A stretch of 18,687 bases of DNA, taken from Candidatus Nitrosopumilus sp. (GTDB lineage: Archaea; Thermoproteota; Nitrososphaeria; Nitrososphaerales; Nitrosopumilaceae). Numbering within the stretch: position 1 is the stretch's first letter; each line of letters opens with the position of its first letter. Shown here in pieces: positions 5,917 to 12,881 of the stretch. The stretch spans positions 1 to 18,687 of the forward strand of contig JABHXI010000070.1 in NCBI GenBank assembly GCA_018657375.1, written 5' to 3'. Position numbers and translations under genes: made by a program. The notes beneath the pieces were generated by a model that was given only the letters and a program-made list of their open reading frames with translations, searched no databases and had not been told where the DNA came from.

Positions 5917-6527
5917 CTTTATTAAAAAATGCAGAACTATTTGCAAAATCAAAACATGCAGGTAAATTAAAAAAAAGCGGAATTACGTATTCAAAACATT
6001 TGGAAGAAGTTGTCAATAGACTCAAAAGTTTAGGAGTGATAGATGAGGAAGTGTTGTGTACCGGTTGGTTGCACGATATTTTAGAAGATACAGATACAAG
6101 TTTTGATGAATTGTTTGAAAAATTTGGAAGAAGGATTGCGGTGCTAACATTATCATTAACAAAAACTAAATTTGTAATAGATACAAATGATAATTCAACA
6201 TTAACATTAACAAAAAAGAAAACATTATCAAAAAAACAAAGAGAAAAAAATTATGGGATAAAACTTAAAGAATCAGAGGTTGATGCAAAAATAATCAAAT
6301 TATGCGATATTTCAGCAAATTTAGGAAATTTAAAGAATCAAGTTATATCTAAAACTAAAAAAAGAAAGGTTCTCAGAGAATTAAGATATTATCTTTCAAT
6401 AATTCAAAAAGACATAATGGAAGACGCCAAATATCAAAATGCAACAATATTACTAGAAACAATTAATCAAAATTTGAAAATTCAAACTCAAACCGTATCT
6501 AAAAGTAAAGAAAATAGGTTAAAATAA
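5913..6527 (+). CDS. HD-domain hydrolase, SpoT/MESH1-like
   Basis: A 204-residue metal-dependent phosphohydrolase. The motifs of the (p)ppGpp hydrolase domain are all present in order: His15 followed by AGK, Tyr26-x2-His29, GWLHDILEDT (51-60, metal ligands His54 and Asp55, catalytic Glu58 and Asp59), FGRRIAVLTLSLTK (71-84), RExxY (110-114) and KLCDISANLGN (129-139, metal ligand Asp132). Bacterial SpoT hydrolases act on (p)ppGpp; the stand-alone animal enzyme MESH1 also acts on NADPH. No synthetase domain is attached. A Lys/Thr-rich loop at 90-112 is unusual, and the Lys-rich tail (190-204) may contact nucleic acid. Start ATG 5913 overlaps the helicase stop, which indicates one operon and a shared function. 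The true substrate is unknown. Confidence 0.85.
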   Translation: MTLLKNAELFAKSKHAGKLKKSGITYSKHLEEVVNRLKSLGVIDEEVLCTGWLHDILEDTDTSFDELFEKFGRRIAVLTLSLTKTKFVIDTNDNSTLTLTKKKTLSKKQREKNYGIKLKESEVDAKIIKLCDISANLGNLKNQVISKTKKRKVLRELRYYLSIIQKDIMEDAKYQNATILLETINQNLKIQTQTVSKSKENRLK

Positions 6528-6592
6528 AAAATATTTGACAGAAGCAGGTAGATGAAAATTAGAATTAAATACTAAAGAATAACACAATAAAT

Positions 6593-6673
6593 ATGGATTT
6601 AAAGAAAATGCTTTCAAAGTTTTGCATAATGAAAAAAGTACGCGATAAAGCAAATGAAACAGACGAAAAATAA
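6593..6673 (+). CDS. Possible 26-residue basic microprotein
   Basis: An ATG-started frame encodes MDLKKMLSKFCIMKKVRDKA followed by NETDEK. A TTAAATA element centred near 6567 lies about 26 bases upstream, which fits the leaderless pattern seen for neighbouring genes. There is no membrane segment. It lies 65 bases after the HD gene and converges on another possible microprotein at 6693-6812. Only the composition and the upstream AT box support it. Confidence 0.28.
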   Translation: MDLKKMLSKFCIMKKVRDKANETDEK

Positions 6674-6692
6674 GCAAATATTAAAAATACGA

Positions 6693-6812
6693 TTAACAGC
6701 TTAACGGAATATTAGAATTTTTACATAATGTGTTAAACATTCCAAATCCAAAAATAATAGATGCAAATATGGATAACGGGATTAAAATAAAAATATTTGT
6801 TTTACGCCCCAT
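6693..6812 (-). CDS. Possible 39-residue single-span membrane protein
   Basis: The minus-strand frame from ATG 6812 encodes MGRKTNIFILIPLSIFASII then FGFGMFNTLCKNSNIPLSC. A basic N-terminus is followed by one clear hydrophobic helix (about residues 6-25) and a short tail with two cysteines, suggesting an N-in membrane microprotein. TATAAA at 6835-6840, read on the minus strand as TTTATA, is centred 25-26 bases ahead of the start, as for a leaderless transcript. It lies 41 bases downstream of the DUF371 gene on the same strand. The tail faintly recalls the start of Cox11-type proteins, too weakly for a call. Confidence 0.42.
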   Translation of the reverse strand: MGRKTNIFILIPLSIFASIIFGFGMFNTLCKNSNIPLSC

Positions 6813-6853
6813 AAAAAAAATAAAACAGATGTAGTATAAAGTTGTGACAGTTT

Positions 6854-7270
6854 TTAATCAACATCGATAATAAAAAGTCCCTGTGTTTGGGGATTTTGTA
6901 ACTGTAAAACCATTTCTCTAGGCAATAGATCGGATGCCTTATCACATTTTACAGATAATGTCCTAGGACAAGTGAAATCACTTTTTCTTAATACAATATC
7001 CTCGCTATGAGTTAGAGCCAAGTTAGGATGACCTCGTCCTTCTAAATTAAATTCATGGTTGCCGACAATAATTGAAAAACGGATCAGAGTTTCAGGATTT
7101 CTTAATTTATTTTTTAATTCATCAGGTAATTCAACACAAGAAGAGCTAGCATTAACGCCAACAATACAGTCACCTCGAGGTGTCAAATGAGATTCTTTTG
7201 TAATTTCTATTGTTTTTTTATGATTTGATCTGATGTTTTCGTGTCCAAAAAATTTAATCTCGTATTTCAT
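6854..7270 (-). CDS. DUF371 family protein
   Basis: A 138-residue protein matching the archaeal DUF371 family in length and motifs: FFGHENIRSNHKKTIEITKE (7-26), LTPRGDCIVGVNA (29-41), GRGHPNLALTHSEDIVLRKS (78-97) and CPRTLSVKCDKASDLLPREM (101-120). The invariant-looking Asp34-Cys35, Gly-His-Pro (80-82) and Lys-Ala (111-112) positions suggest a binding or catalytic site, but no reaction is known to me. It is cytosolic, with no signal or membrane segment. Start ATG 7270 lies 26 bases from the AT box shared with psmA on the other side. Divergence from the proteasome gene hints at co-regulation only. Confidence 0.83.
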   Translation of the reverse strand: MKYEIKFFGHENIRSNHKKTIEITKESHLTPRGDCIVGVNASSSCVELPDELKNKLRNPETLIRFSIIVGNHEFNLEGRGHPNLALTHSEDIVLRKSDFTCPRTLSVKCDKASDLLPREMVLQLQNPQTQGLFIIDVD

Positions 7271-7291
7271 AGTGACTGTAATAGGCTAGAC

Positions 7292-7300
7292 TTAAATTAA
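7292..7300. promoter_or_regulatory. Shared bidirectional TATA box (DUF371 / psmA)
   Basis: TTAAATTAA is the only AT-rich box in the 51-base gap between the two divergent starts. Its centre (7296) is exactly 26 bases from the A of each ATG (7270 minus, 7322 plus), and the element is nearly self-complementary. It could direct two leaderless transcripts in opposite directions. Confidence 0.5.
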
Positions 7301-7321
7301 TCCTTCACGGCATTTGATTAA

Positions 7322-8059
7322 ATGCTTCCTGCACAACAAGGTTATGATCGAGCTATTACTGTATTCTCACCAGATGGTAGACTTTACCAAGTTGAGTACG
7401 CGATTGAAACAGTAAGAAGAGGAACAATTGCAGTAGGAGTAAAATGTAAAGATGGAATTGTCATAGCAGTTGAAGAAAAACCAAGAAAATTACAAATTTC
7501 TGAAAATCCACATAAAATTTTTCAAATTGATGAACATGTAGGAGTTGCAGCAGCAGGATACATTCCAGATGCAAGAAGTCAAGTAGATAACGCAAGATTC
7601 TTTTCTCAAAGTAATAAAATGATTTATGACGAAGCTGTAGAAGTGGAGACAATTGCAAAACATTTAGCTGATCAATGTCAACAATATACACAGTACGCAG
7701 GTGTAAGACCATATGGCGTTGCACTAATTTTAGGAGGAGTCGTAAACAACACACCAGAATTATTCCTTACAGATCCTAGTGGGACTTACATTTCATATGA
7801 TGCAATAGCAATCGGTTCAGGCTCCGATAGCGTAACTGACTTTTTAGAAAAAACATACAAGAACGATTTAACATTAGACGAAGCATCAGTATTAGCATCT
7901 GCAGGAATTTATCTTTCAAGTGACGATAAAGAAGGAACCAACCACATCCGCATGGCACATATAAAAACAGACAATGGTTTGTACGAGTTAGTCTCAAACG
8001 AACAAATTGTTAGTTATGCAAATACAGCTAAAGAAAAATATCCGCACGACAAAAATTAA
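7322..8059 (+). CDS. psmA: Proteasome subunit alpha
   Basis: Alpha subunit of the archaeal 20S proteasome, 245 residues, which forms the outer heptameric gating rings around the proteolytic beta rings. The N-terminal gate region and signature are clear: GYDRAITVFSPDGRLYQVEY (7-26) followed by AIETVRRGTIAVGVKCKDGI. EEKPRKLQ (51-58) lies where the pocket for ATPase C-terminal tails is found. Further family marks are GYIPDARSQVDNAR (79-92) and RPYGVALILGGV (129-140). Like other alpha subunits it lacks the propeptide and N-terminal catalytic Thr of beta subunits. No beta subunit or ATPase gene lies in the window. The SPOUT gene follows after 35 bases. Start chosen for the AT box 26 bases upstream. 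Confidence 0.96.
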   Translation: MLPAQQGYDRAITVFSPDGRLYQVEYAIETVRRGTIAVGVKCKDGIVIAVEEKPRKLQISENPHKIFQIDEHVGVAAAGYIPDARSQVDNARFFSQSNKMIYDEAVEVETIAKHLADQCQQYTQYAGVRPYGVALILGGVVNNTPELFLTDPSGTYISYDAIAIGSGSDSVTDFLEKTYKNDLTLDEASVLASAGIYLSSDDKEGTNHIRMAHIKTDNGLYELVSNEQIVSYANTAKEKYPHDKN

Positions 8060-8094
8060 GTAAGTATAACTATAACTTGAGAGATTAAATTACA

Positions 8095-8907
8095 TTGAAA
8101 ATATCTGTCGCAATCCCCACATCCTCATTACAAGATGAATCACTGAAAATAGATAAAACACGTAAAATTTCAGTTTTAGCTAGAGCATGTGCCATTTTTA
8201 AAATAGAAAAAATTTACGTCTACCAAGAGGGGAACAACGGTTCAGATGGAAGTTTGATGTCAATGATTTTAAAATATTTAGAAACGCCGCAATTTCTTAG
8301 AAGAAGATTATTTCAAAAAATGAATGATCTTAAATTTGCAGGAGTGTTACATCCATTAAGAATTCCAAGTCACGCAACACCGACAGATGCAAAAAAAATA
8401 GTTGCTGGGGACATAAGAGAAGGAATCATAGTAAGTGTAAAAGGTAAGAAATGGGTAGATGCAGGGATTAATCAACTGCTCCAATTTTACGGCAAAACGC
8501 CTACAGGAAAAAGAGTGACAATTCAATTCAAAGAAGGGTATCCAAAATTATCAATAAAAGAAATAGACAATTCAGGATCTGAAGTGTATTGGGGGTATCA
8601 AGTTAAAGAAAAATCTAATTTGTTTTCATTGTTATCAGAATGGAAAGGCAATGTGATAATTACATCTAGAAAAGGTAAAACAGCAACAAAAGAGCAATTA
8701 GAAAAATATGTAAAATCAAACGAACCACTACTGGTGGTTTTTGGTTCTCCTGAAAAAGGAGTTCATGAAATTATTGGCGGAAGAATGAACAAAGTACAAA
8801 ATGCCAAATCTTTAAATTTTTTTCAGAATCAAGCAACCGAAACAGTGCGACTTGAAGAGGCACTACTTGGAACGTTAGCCATAATCAATGCACAAAATTC
8901 ATCATAA
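8095..8907 (+). CDS. SPOUT-class RNA methyltransferase upstream of uL3
   Basis: A 270-residue SPOUT (trefoil-knot) methyltransferase of the family typified by archaeal MTH1 and human SPOUT1/C9orf114 (Pfam Methyltrn_RNA_3, formerly DUF171). The fold is split by an OB-like insertion at about residues 90-160. The SAM-binding knot is at the C-terminus: PLLVVFGSPEKGVHEIIGG (211-229) and NQATETVRLEEALLGTLA (245-262). RKISVLARACAIF (23-35) is the typical N-terminal motif. The human member is reported to modify a 28S rRNA uridine, so an rRNA target is likely. The gene sits just before the ribosomal cluster, as in many archaea. The start is TTG 8095, with a TATA-like element (8065-8070) about 27 bases upstream; no other in-frame start precedes the first strand. 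Confidence 0.87.
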   Translation: MKISVAIPTSSLQDESLKIDKTRKISVLARACAIFKIEKIYVYQEGNNGSDGSLMSMILKYLETPQFLRRRLFQKMNDLKFAGVLHPLRIPSHATPTDAKKIVAGDIREGIIVSVKGKKWVDAGINQLLQFYGKTPTGKRVTIQFKEGYPKLSIKEIDNSGSEVYWGYQVKEKSNLFSLLSEWKGNVIITSRKGKTATKEQLEKYVKSNEPLLVVFGSPEKGVHEIIGGRMNKVQNAKSLNFFQNQATETVRLEEALLGTLAIINAQNSS

Positions 8908-8908
8908 C

Positions 8909-9016
8909 ATGGCAGAAAGAAAAAATTTCCTAATATTTGCAATAGGCATCGGAGTTATGGGAGTTGTGATTGGATCCATAACAATATGGGATATGATTTT
9001 AGAAGTACTAAAGTAA
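8909..9016 (+). CDS. 35-residue single-span membrane microprotein
   Basis: The frame starts at ATG 8909, one base after the stop of the SPOUT gene, and encodes MAERKNFLIFAIGIGVMGVV then IGSITIWDMILEVLK. A charged N-terminus (ERK) precedes one hydrophobic helix rich in Gly (about residues 7-27) and a short amphipathic tail, so an N-in topology is likely. The one-base spacing suggests co-transcription and coupled translation with the methyltransferase. The family is unknown to me. Its position just before the ribosomal operon could suit a factor near the translocon, but that is speculation. Confidence 0.6.
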   Translation: MAERKNFLIFAIGIGVMGVVIGSITIWDMILEVLK

Positions 9017-9034
9017 CAATAAAATCTAGAAATG

Positions 9035-9068
9035 ATCGTTAACCAAAATATTTTACAAGGTTAACGAT
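9035..9068. promoter_or_regulatory. Inverted repeat in front of the ribosomal operon
   Basis: ATCGTTAACC (9035-9044) and GGTTAACGAT (9059-9068) are exact complements. They enclose 14 bases that begin with the AT palindrome AAAATATTTT (9045-9054), itself TATA-like. The repeat ends 44 bases before uL3 and just upstream of another TATA-like box. It may be an operator controlling the ribosomal cluster, a terminator for the upstream genes, or an RNA hairpin if transcription starts further upstream. Confidence 0.55.
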
Positions 9069-9079
9069 AACTAACAGGG

Positions 9080-9086
9080 TTTAATA
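9080..9086 (+). promoter_or_regulatory. TATA-like box of the ribosomal operon
   Basis: TTTAATA is centred 30 bases before the uL3 ATG, predicting a transcript with a leader of only a few bases. Confidence 0.4.
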
Positions 9087-9112
9087 GAGGGAATTCAAGA
9101 ATCGATTTAACA

Positions 9113-10108
9113 ATGGGTGCTAGAAAGAGACATCAACCACGCAGAGGTAGTTTAGGGTATTCACGTAGAGTACGCGCAAAAACTATGGAAGCAAGAATCA
9201 GAGCTTGGCCAAGTAGATCAATAACAGATGAACCAAAAATTCTAGCTCACTGCGGATTCAAAGCAGGTTGTGTTCAAATAGTAAGTATTGATGATCGTGA
9301 AAAAGTTCCTAATGCAGGAAAACAATTAGTAAGTTTAGGAACAGTGTTAGTTACACCACCAGTTTTAATTTTAGGAATTAGAGGATATGGAAAAGACTAT
9401 GATGGAATGCGAGCAGAATTTGACGTCTATGCAGAAGATATTCCAAAATACATTTCAAAAGAAATGACATTCAAAAACAAAGAAGGAGCATTAGAAAGTG
9501 CAGAGAAAAAAATTAAACACATTAAAGAAATATTTGCAGTAGTTGCAGTGTCCCCAAGAGCAGCAGGACTTGAAATGAAAAAACCATATATTTTTGAAGC
9601 AATGGTCAGTGGCGGAGATATTCAAAAACAATTTAATCACGTTAAAGAATTACTTGGAAAAGAAATTAAAGTTGATCAAATTTTTGAAACAGGTGCAACT
9701 GTAGATGTTGCAGCAATTACAAAAGGTCACGGATGGCAAGGAACCATGAGAAGATGGGGTGTCAAAAAGAAACAACACAAATCAAGAAAAACAGTCAGAG
9801 AAGTTGGTTCATTAGGCCCAATTTCACCACAAAGTGTCATGTACACAGTTCCAAGATCAGGTCAAACAGGATTTCATCAAAGAGTAGAATACGATAAAAG
9901 AATAATGGTAATGGGAAATACAGATAACGATAAATTAAAAATTAACCCAGACGGAGGATTCAAACACTTTGGTTTGGTTAAAGGAGACTTTGTAATTTTG
10001 AAAGGGTCAGTTCCAGGAACATATAGAAGATTAATTAAAATGAGAACTCAAATCAGAAATGCACCGCCAAAAGTCAACAAACCAAATATCTTGGAGGTTG
10101 TCATCTAA
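9113..10108 (+). CDS. rpl3: Large-subunit ribosomal protein uL3
   Basis: uL3, 331 residues, the usual archaeal length. It binds 23S rRNA early in assembly and sends a loop to the peptidyl-transferase centre. The N-terminal MGARKRHQPRRGSLGYSRR anchors it in rRNA. The hallmark loop GHGWQGTMRRWGVKKKQHKS (205-224) and the SLGP turn (233-236) are intact, and the C-terminal FVILKGSVPGTYRRLIKMR region is standard. It is the first gene of the S10-type cluster and ends by overlapping the first base of the uL4 start (TAATG). The preceding SPOUT methyltransferase is a common archaeal partner of this gene. Confidence 0.97.
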   Translation: MGARKRHQPRRGSLGYSRRVRAKTMEARIRAWPSRSITDEPKILAHCGFKAGCVQIVSIDDREKVPNAGKQLVSLGTVLVTPPVLILGIRGYGKDYDGMRAEFDVYAEDIPKYISKEMTFKNKEGALESAEKKIKHIKEIFAVVAVSPRAAGLEMKKPYIFEAMVSGGDIQKQFNHVKELLGKEIKVDQIFETGATVDVAAITKGHGWQGTMRRWGVKKKQHKSRKTVREVGSLGPISPQSVMYTVPRSGQTGFHQRVEYDKRIMVMGNTDNDKLKINPDGGFKHFGLVKGDFVILKGSVPGTYRRLIKMRTQIRNAPPKVNKPNILEVVI

Positions 10109-10920
10109 TGAAAATTACAACTTACACAACTAGTGGAACAAAGGAAGGAGAAATAGAACTCCCAATAATATTCTCAACACCATTTAGAAGAGAGTTAATC
10201 CACAAAGCTTGGACAAACATCACATCTCATAAATTCCAACCACAAGGCAGACATCCAACTGCAGGTCAGGATGTTGTTGCAGATTCAAACGATCCACCAA
10301 CAGGACAAGGTGTATCTCGTGTTGCAAGAGCACAAGGCGGTGGTGGTGGAAGACAAGGTCAAGGTGCAGAAGTTGCATCAACAAGAGGTGGAAGACAAGC
10401 ACATCCACCAATCGTAGGAAAAGTAATTTACAAGAAATTAAATAAAAAAGAAAATAAACTTGCACTATGTTCAGCAATTGCTGCTACAGCATCAAAAGAT
10501 ATTGTAGAGGCAAGAGGACATAAAATTGAAGGCATAGAGACATTCCCAATCGTTGTTTCAAACGATATTGAGTCAGTTTCTAAAGCAAATGATATTTCAA
10601 AAATATTAGATTCATTAAAACTCAAACAAGACATAGAAAGATTAGAATCAAGAAAGGTTCGTTCTGGTCAGTCAAGACTAAGAGGCAGAAGTAAGAAAGT
10701 TGGAAAGAGCGTATTATTTGTAACCAAAGATGGTTCAAGCCTATCAAAAGCAGTAGGTTCATTCCCAGGAGTAGAAGTTAAAAAAGTTACAGACCTGAGC
10801 ATTCTAGATTTAGCTCCAGGAGCACATCCAGTAAGATTAACAGTATATTCAAAATCAGCAATAGAAGAAATTGCAAAAATTAAATCAGCACATCTAGAAC
10901 TAATGGTGAAAACACAATGA
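10108..10920 (+). CDS. rpl4: Large-subunit ribosomal protein uL4
   Basis: Archaeal uL4 (L4e type), 270 residues, lining the peptide exit tunnel. The long extended loop is visible as a Gly/Arg-rich stretch at about residues 68-100 (ARAQGGGGGRQGQGAEVA, then RGGRQAHPP), which contacts the tunnel rRNA. The globular part resumes with KLNKKENKLALCSAIAATA (110-128), and LFVTKDGSSLSKAVGSFPGV and LAPGAHPVRLTVYSK follow late in the chain. In some bacteria uL4 autoregulates its operon; nothing in this sequence shows whether that holds here. It overlaps uL23 by four bases. Confidence 0.97.
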   Translation: MKITTYTTSGTKEGEIELPIIFSTPFRRELIHKAWTNITSHKFQPQGRHPTAGQDVVADSNDPPTGQGVSRVARAQGGGGGRQGQGAEVASTRGGRQAHPPIVGKVIYKKLNKKENKLALCSAIAATASKDIVEARGHKIEGIETFPIVVSNDIESVSKANDISKILDSLKLKQDIERLESRKVRSGQSRLRGRSKKVGKSVLFVTKDGSSLSKAVGSFPGVEVKKVTDLSILDLAPGAHPVRLTVYSKSAIEEIAKIKSAHLELMVKTQ

Positions 10921-11183
10921 ACGTAGAACAAGCAATGAAAATAATTGTCAAACCATACATTACAGAGAAGACGTTTGCAATGATTGAAAGTGAAAACAAG
11001 ATCTGTTTTATCGTAGAATTGTCTGCAAAAAAGCCAGAGATAGCAGAAGCAGTAAAAACATTATACAATCAAAAAGTGCTCAAAGTCAACACAGCAAGAA
11101 CAATTTACGGTAAAAAAGCATTTGTACAGTTTGAGAATACAGAAAAAGCAAGAGATCTAGCAACGAAAATAGGAATGCTCTAA
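10917..11183 (+). CDS. rpl23: Large-subunit ribosomal protein uL23
   Basis: uL23, 88 residues, sits at the tunnel exit where signal recognition particle and translocon dock. The family opening IIVKPYITEKTFAMIESENK (9-28) and closing KVNTARTIYGKKAFVQFEN are clear. Start ATG 10917 overlaps the uL4 stop (ATGA); a second ATG at 10935 would still keep the first strand. In many archaea uL2 follows directly, but here the next gene is uS19 after 44 bases. Confidence 0.95.
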   Translation: MNVEQAMKIIVKPYITEKTFAMIESENKICFIVELSAKKPEIAEAVKTLYNQKVLKVNTARTIYGKKAFVQFENTEKARDLATKIGML

Positions 11184-11188
11184 TATGG

Positions 11189-11198
11189 AATATAAAAC
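11189..11198 (+). promoter_or_regulatory. Possible internal promoter ahead of uS19
   Basis: AATATAAAAC lies in the 44-base gap between uL23 and uS19, the place where uL2 is missing. Transcription about 26 bases downstream would begin near 11220, leaving a leader of about 8 bases. A GGAG (11217-11220), 7 bases before the ATG, also offers a ribosome binding site for read-through messages. Confidence 0.3.
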
Positions 11199-11227
11199 TC
11201 GAAGTACGTTAACAGTGGAGAAAAATA

Positions 11228-11623
11228 ATGGTTAAAGAATTCAATTACAGAGGACTATCTAAAGCAGATCTAGATAATACCTCATTAGAGAAATTATTTT
11301 TATTATTTAATTCAAGACAAAGAAGATCCCTAACAAGAGGAATCACAGATGGAAAAAGAAAATTAATTGAAGAAATAAAATCTGCAAAGGCAGGTAAGTT
11401 ATCAAGTCCCATCAAAACTCATCTCAGAGATTTGATTATTCTACCATACATGGTAGGTGTTACAGTAAATGTTTTCTCAGGAAAAGAATTTCGTCCAGTA
11501 AATATTACGACGGAAATGATTGGTCATTACTTGGGAGAATATGTCATAACAAACAAGAAGGTACAACATGGAGCACCAGGTGTAGGTGCATCAAGATCCA
11601 GTCTGTACGTGCCATTAAAGTGA
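11228..11623 (+). CDS. rps19: Small-subunit ribosomal protein uS19
   Basis: uS19, 131 residues, binds 16S rRNA in the head of the small subunit near the A site. The eukaryotic/archaeal type is shown by the N-terminal FNYRGLSKADLDNTSLEKLF and SRQRRSLTRGI (29-39). The core KTHLRDLIILPYMVGVTVNV (63-82), EFRPVNITTEMIGHYLGEY and the C-terminal HGAPGVGASRSS (114-125) are standard. GGAG at 11217-11220 supports the start. The stop codon overlaps a possible GTG start of uL22. Confidence 0.96.
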   Translation: MVKEFNYRGLSKADLDNTSLEKLFLLFNSRQRRSLTRGITDGKRKLIEEIKSAKAGKLSSPIKTHLRDLIILPYMVGVTVNVFSGKEFRPVNITTEMIGHYLGEYVITNKKVQHGAPGVGASRSSLYVPLK

Positions 11624-11628
11624 TTATT

Positions 11629-12087
11629 ATGGGTAGATTCAATTACGCTTTCCAAAATTATGACGCAACAAGACATGTTAGATCATCAGTAAGAGAAAAA
11701 GACATTTCACATAAACATGCACGTGAAGTTGCAGTTTCAATCAAAGGATTGTCAATTGACAAAGCACGAGATTACTTACTAGCAGTAATTAACAAAAAAA
11801 GAGCTGTTGCATTTAGAAGATATAAAAATCAAGTGGCACACAGATCAGATCCTGGAATGATGTCAGGTCGTTATCCACAAAAAACAGCAAAAGAATTCAT
11901 CAAAGTGTTGGACAACCTAGAATCAAATGCAGAATACAAAGGAATGGATTTAGATAGATTGAGAATTATCAATGCAACCACACACAAAGGTGTAATTGTA
12001 AAAAGATTTACTCCAAGAGCAATGGGTAGAGCAACTGCAAAGAACAATGTATTGACACATATAGAATTGGTGGCACAGGAGATTTAG
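11629..12087 (+). CDS. rpl22: Large-subunit ribosomal protein uL22
   Basis: uL22, 152 residues from ATG 11629, lines the exit tunnel with a beta hairpin. The start is chosen because [20 protein letters not shown] is the family's usual beginning; a GTG at 11620, overlapping the uS19 stop, would add only three residues. [20 protein letters not shown] is the conserved N-terminal helix, and the tunnel hairpin is near residues 115-140 ([20 protein letters not shown]). It is followed two bases later by uS3. Confidence 0.96.
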   Translation: MGRFNYAFQNYDATRHVRSSVREKDISHKHAREVAVSIKGLSIDKARDYLLAVINKKRAVAFRRYKNQVAHRSDPGMMSGRYPQKTAKEFIKVLDNLESNAEYKGMDLDRLRIINATTHKGVIVKRFTPRAMGRATAKNNVLTHIELVAQEI

Positions 12088-12089
12088 AA

Positions 12090-12881
12090 ATGTCAGCAGT
12101 CAAAAATGTTATCAAAGATAATTACAACATGATGTTGTTAAAGGACTATCTGAGAAAACAAATTAAAGATGCAGGCTTCTCACATGCAGAAATATCCAAA
12201 ACCCCAACAGGTACAAGAGTAGCATTACATGTTACAAGACCTGGAATTGTCATAGGAAGAAAGGGTTCAGGAATTAGAGAGCTCACAGAAAAACTTGAAA
12301 AAGACTTTGGATTAAAAAGCCCACAAATTTCAGTAAACGAGATTGAAAAACCAGACTTATCACCAAATGTAATGTGTACCAGAATGGCATCACACCTAGA
12401 AAGAGGCACTGCATTTAGAAGAGCAACAATGTGGACCATGAAACAAATCATGGAAGGTGGTGCAATGGGTGTTCAAATAACAATTTCAGGAAAACTTAGA
12501 GGTGACCGTTCAGCATTTGAAAAACACGTAGCAGGTATACTACCAAGAGCAGGACATCACGCAGACATAATAGTTGATGAAGACATTGCACATGTAAAAA
12601 CAGCAATGGGTTTAATCGGAGTTAGAATAAGAATTGCAATCAAAGAAAAACTAGTTCCAGAATATGAATTAATTAAAGACAAAGAAGAAAAGAAGAAGAA
12701 ATCATCATCACCTGCAAAAAAAGTTGAGGAAGTTGAATTGTCTAAAGATGTAAAAGTTGAAGTTGTAAAAGTTGAGGGAACGGAGAACAAGGCCAAGTCA
12801 GAAACAGAGCAAATTGCAATTGAGGCAGAGAAAATGAAAACATTAGAAACGTTAGAAGAAGAGGAGAAGGTGTTGAAATGA
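12090..12881 (+). CDS. rps3: Small-subunit ribosomal protein uS3
   Basis: uS3, 263 residues, at the mRNA entry channel. The KH domain holds the loop GRKG at residues 56-59 (within [20 protein letters not shown]), and the C-terminal uS3 domain includes [20 protein letters not shown] (125-144). From about residue 195 the chain becomes a Lys/Glu-rich tail ([20 protein letters not shown] and onward to the end), probably disordered. Tails of this kind vary between archaea. The stop overlaps the uL29 start by four bases. Confidence 0.96.
   Translation: MSAVKNVIKDNYNMMLLKDYLRKQIKDAGFSHAEISKTPTGTRVALHVTRPGIVIGRKGSGIRELTEKLEKDFGLKSPQISVNEIEKPDLSPNVMCTRMASHLERGTAFRRATMWTMKQIMEGGAMGVQITISGKLRGDRSAFEKHVAGILPRAGHHADIIVDEDIAHVKTAMGLIGVRIRIAIKEKLVPEYELIKDKEEKKKKSSSPAKKVEEVELSKDVKVEVVKVEGTENKAKSETEQIAIEAEKMKTLETLEEEEKVLK

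Noticed and set aside
6730..6834. GTG-started plus-strand frame (VLNIPNPKIIDANMDNGIK...)
   Set aside because: It lies opposite the 39-residue membrane microprotein, which has an ATG, a hydrophobic helix and a TATA box at the right distance; the plus frame has no start signals.
11620..11628. GTG 11620 as uL22 start
   Set aside because: It would add three residues (MII) before the conserved MGRF start and overlaps the uS19 stop; ATG 11629 gives the family N-terminus.
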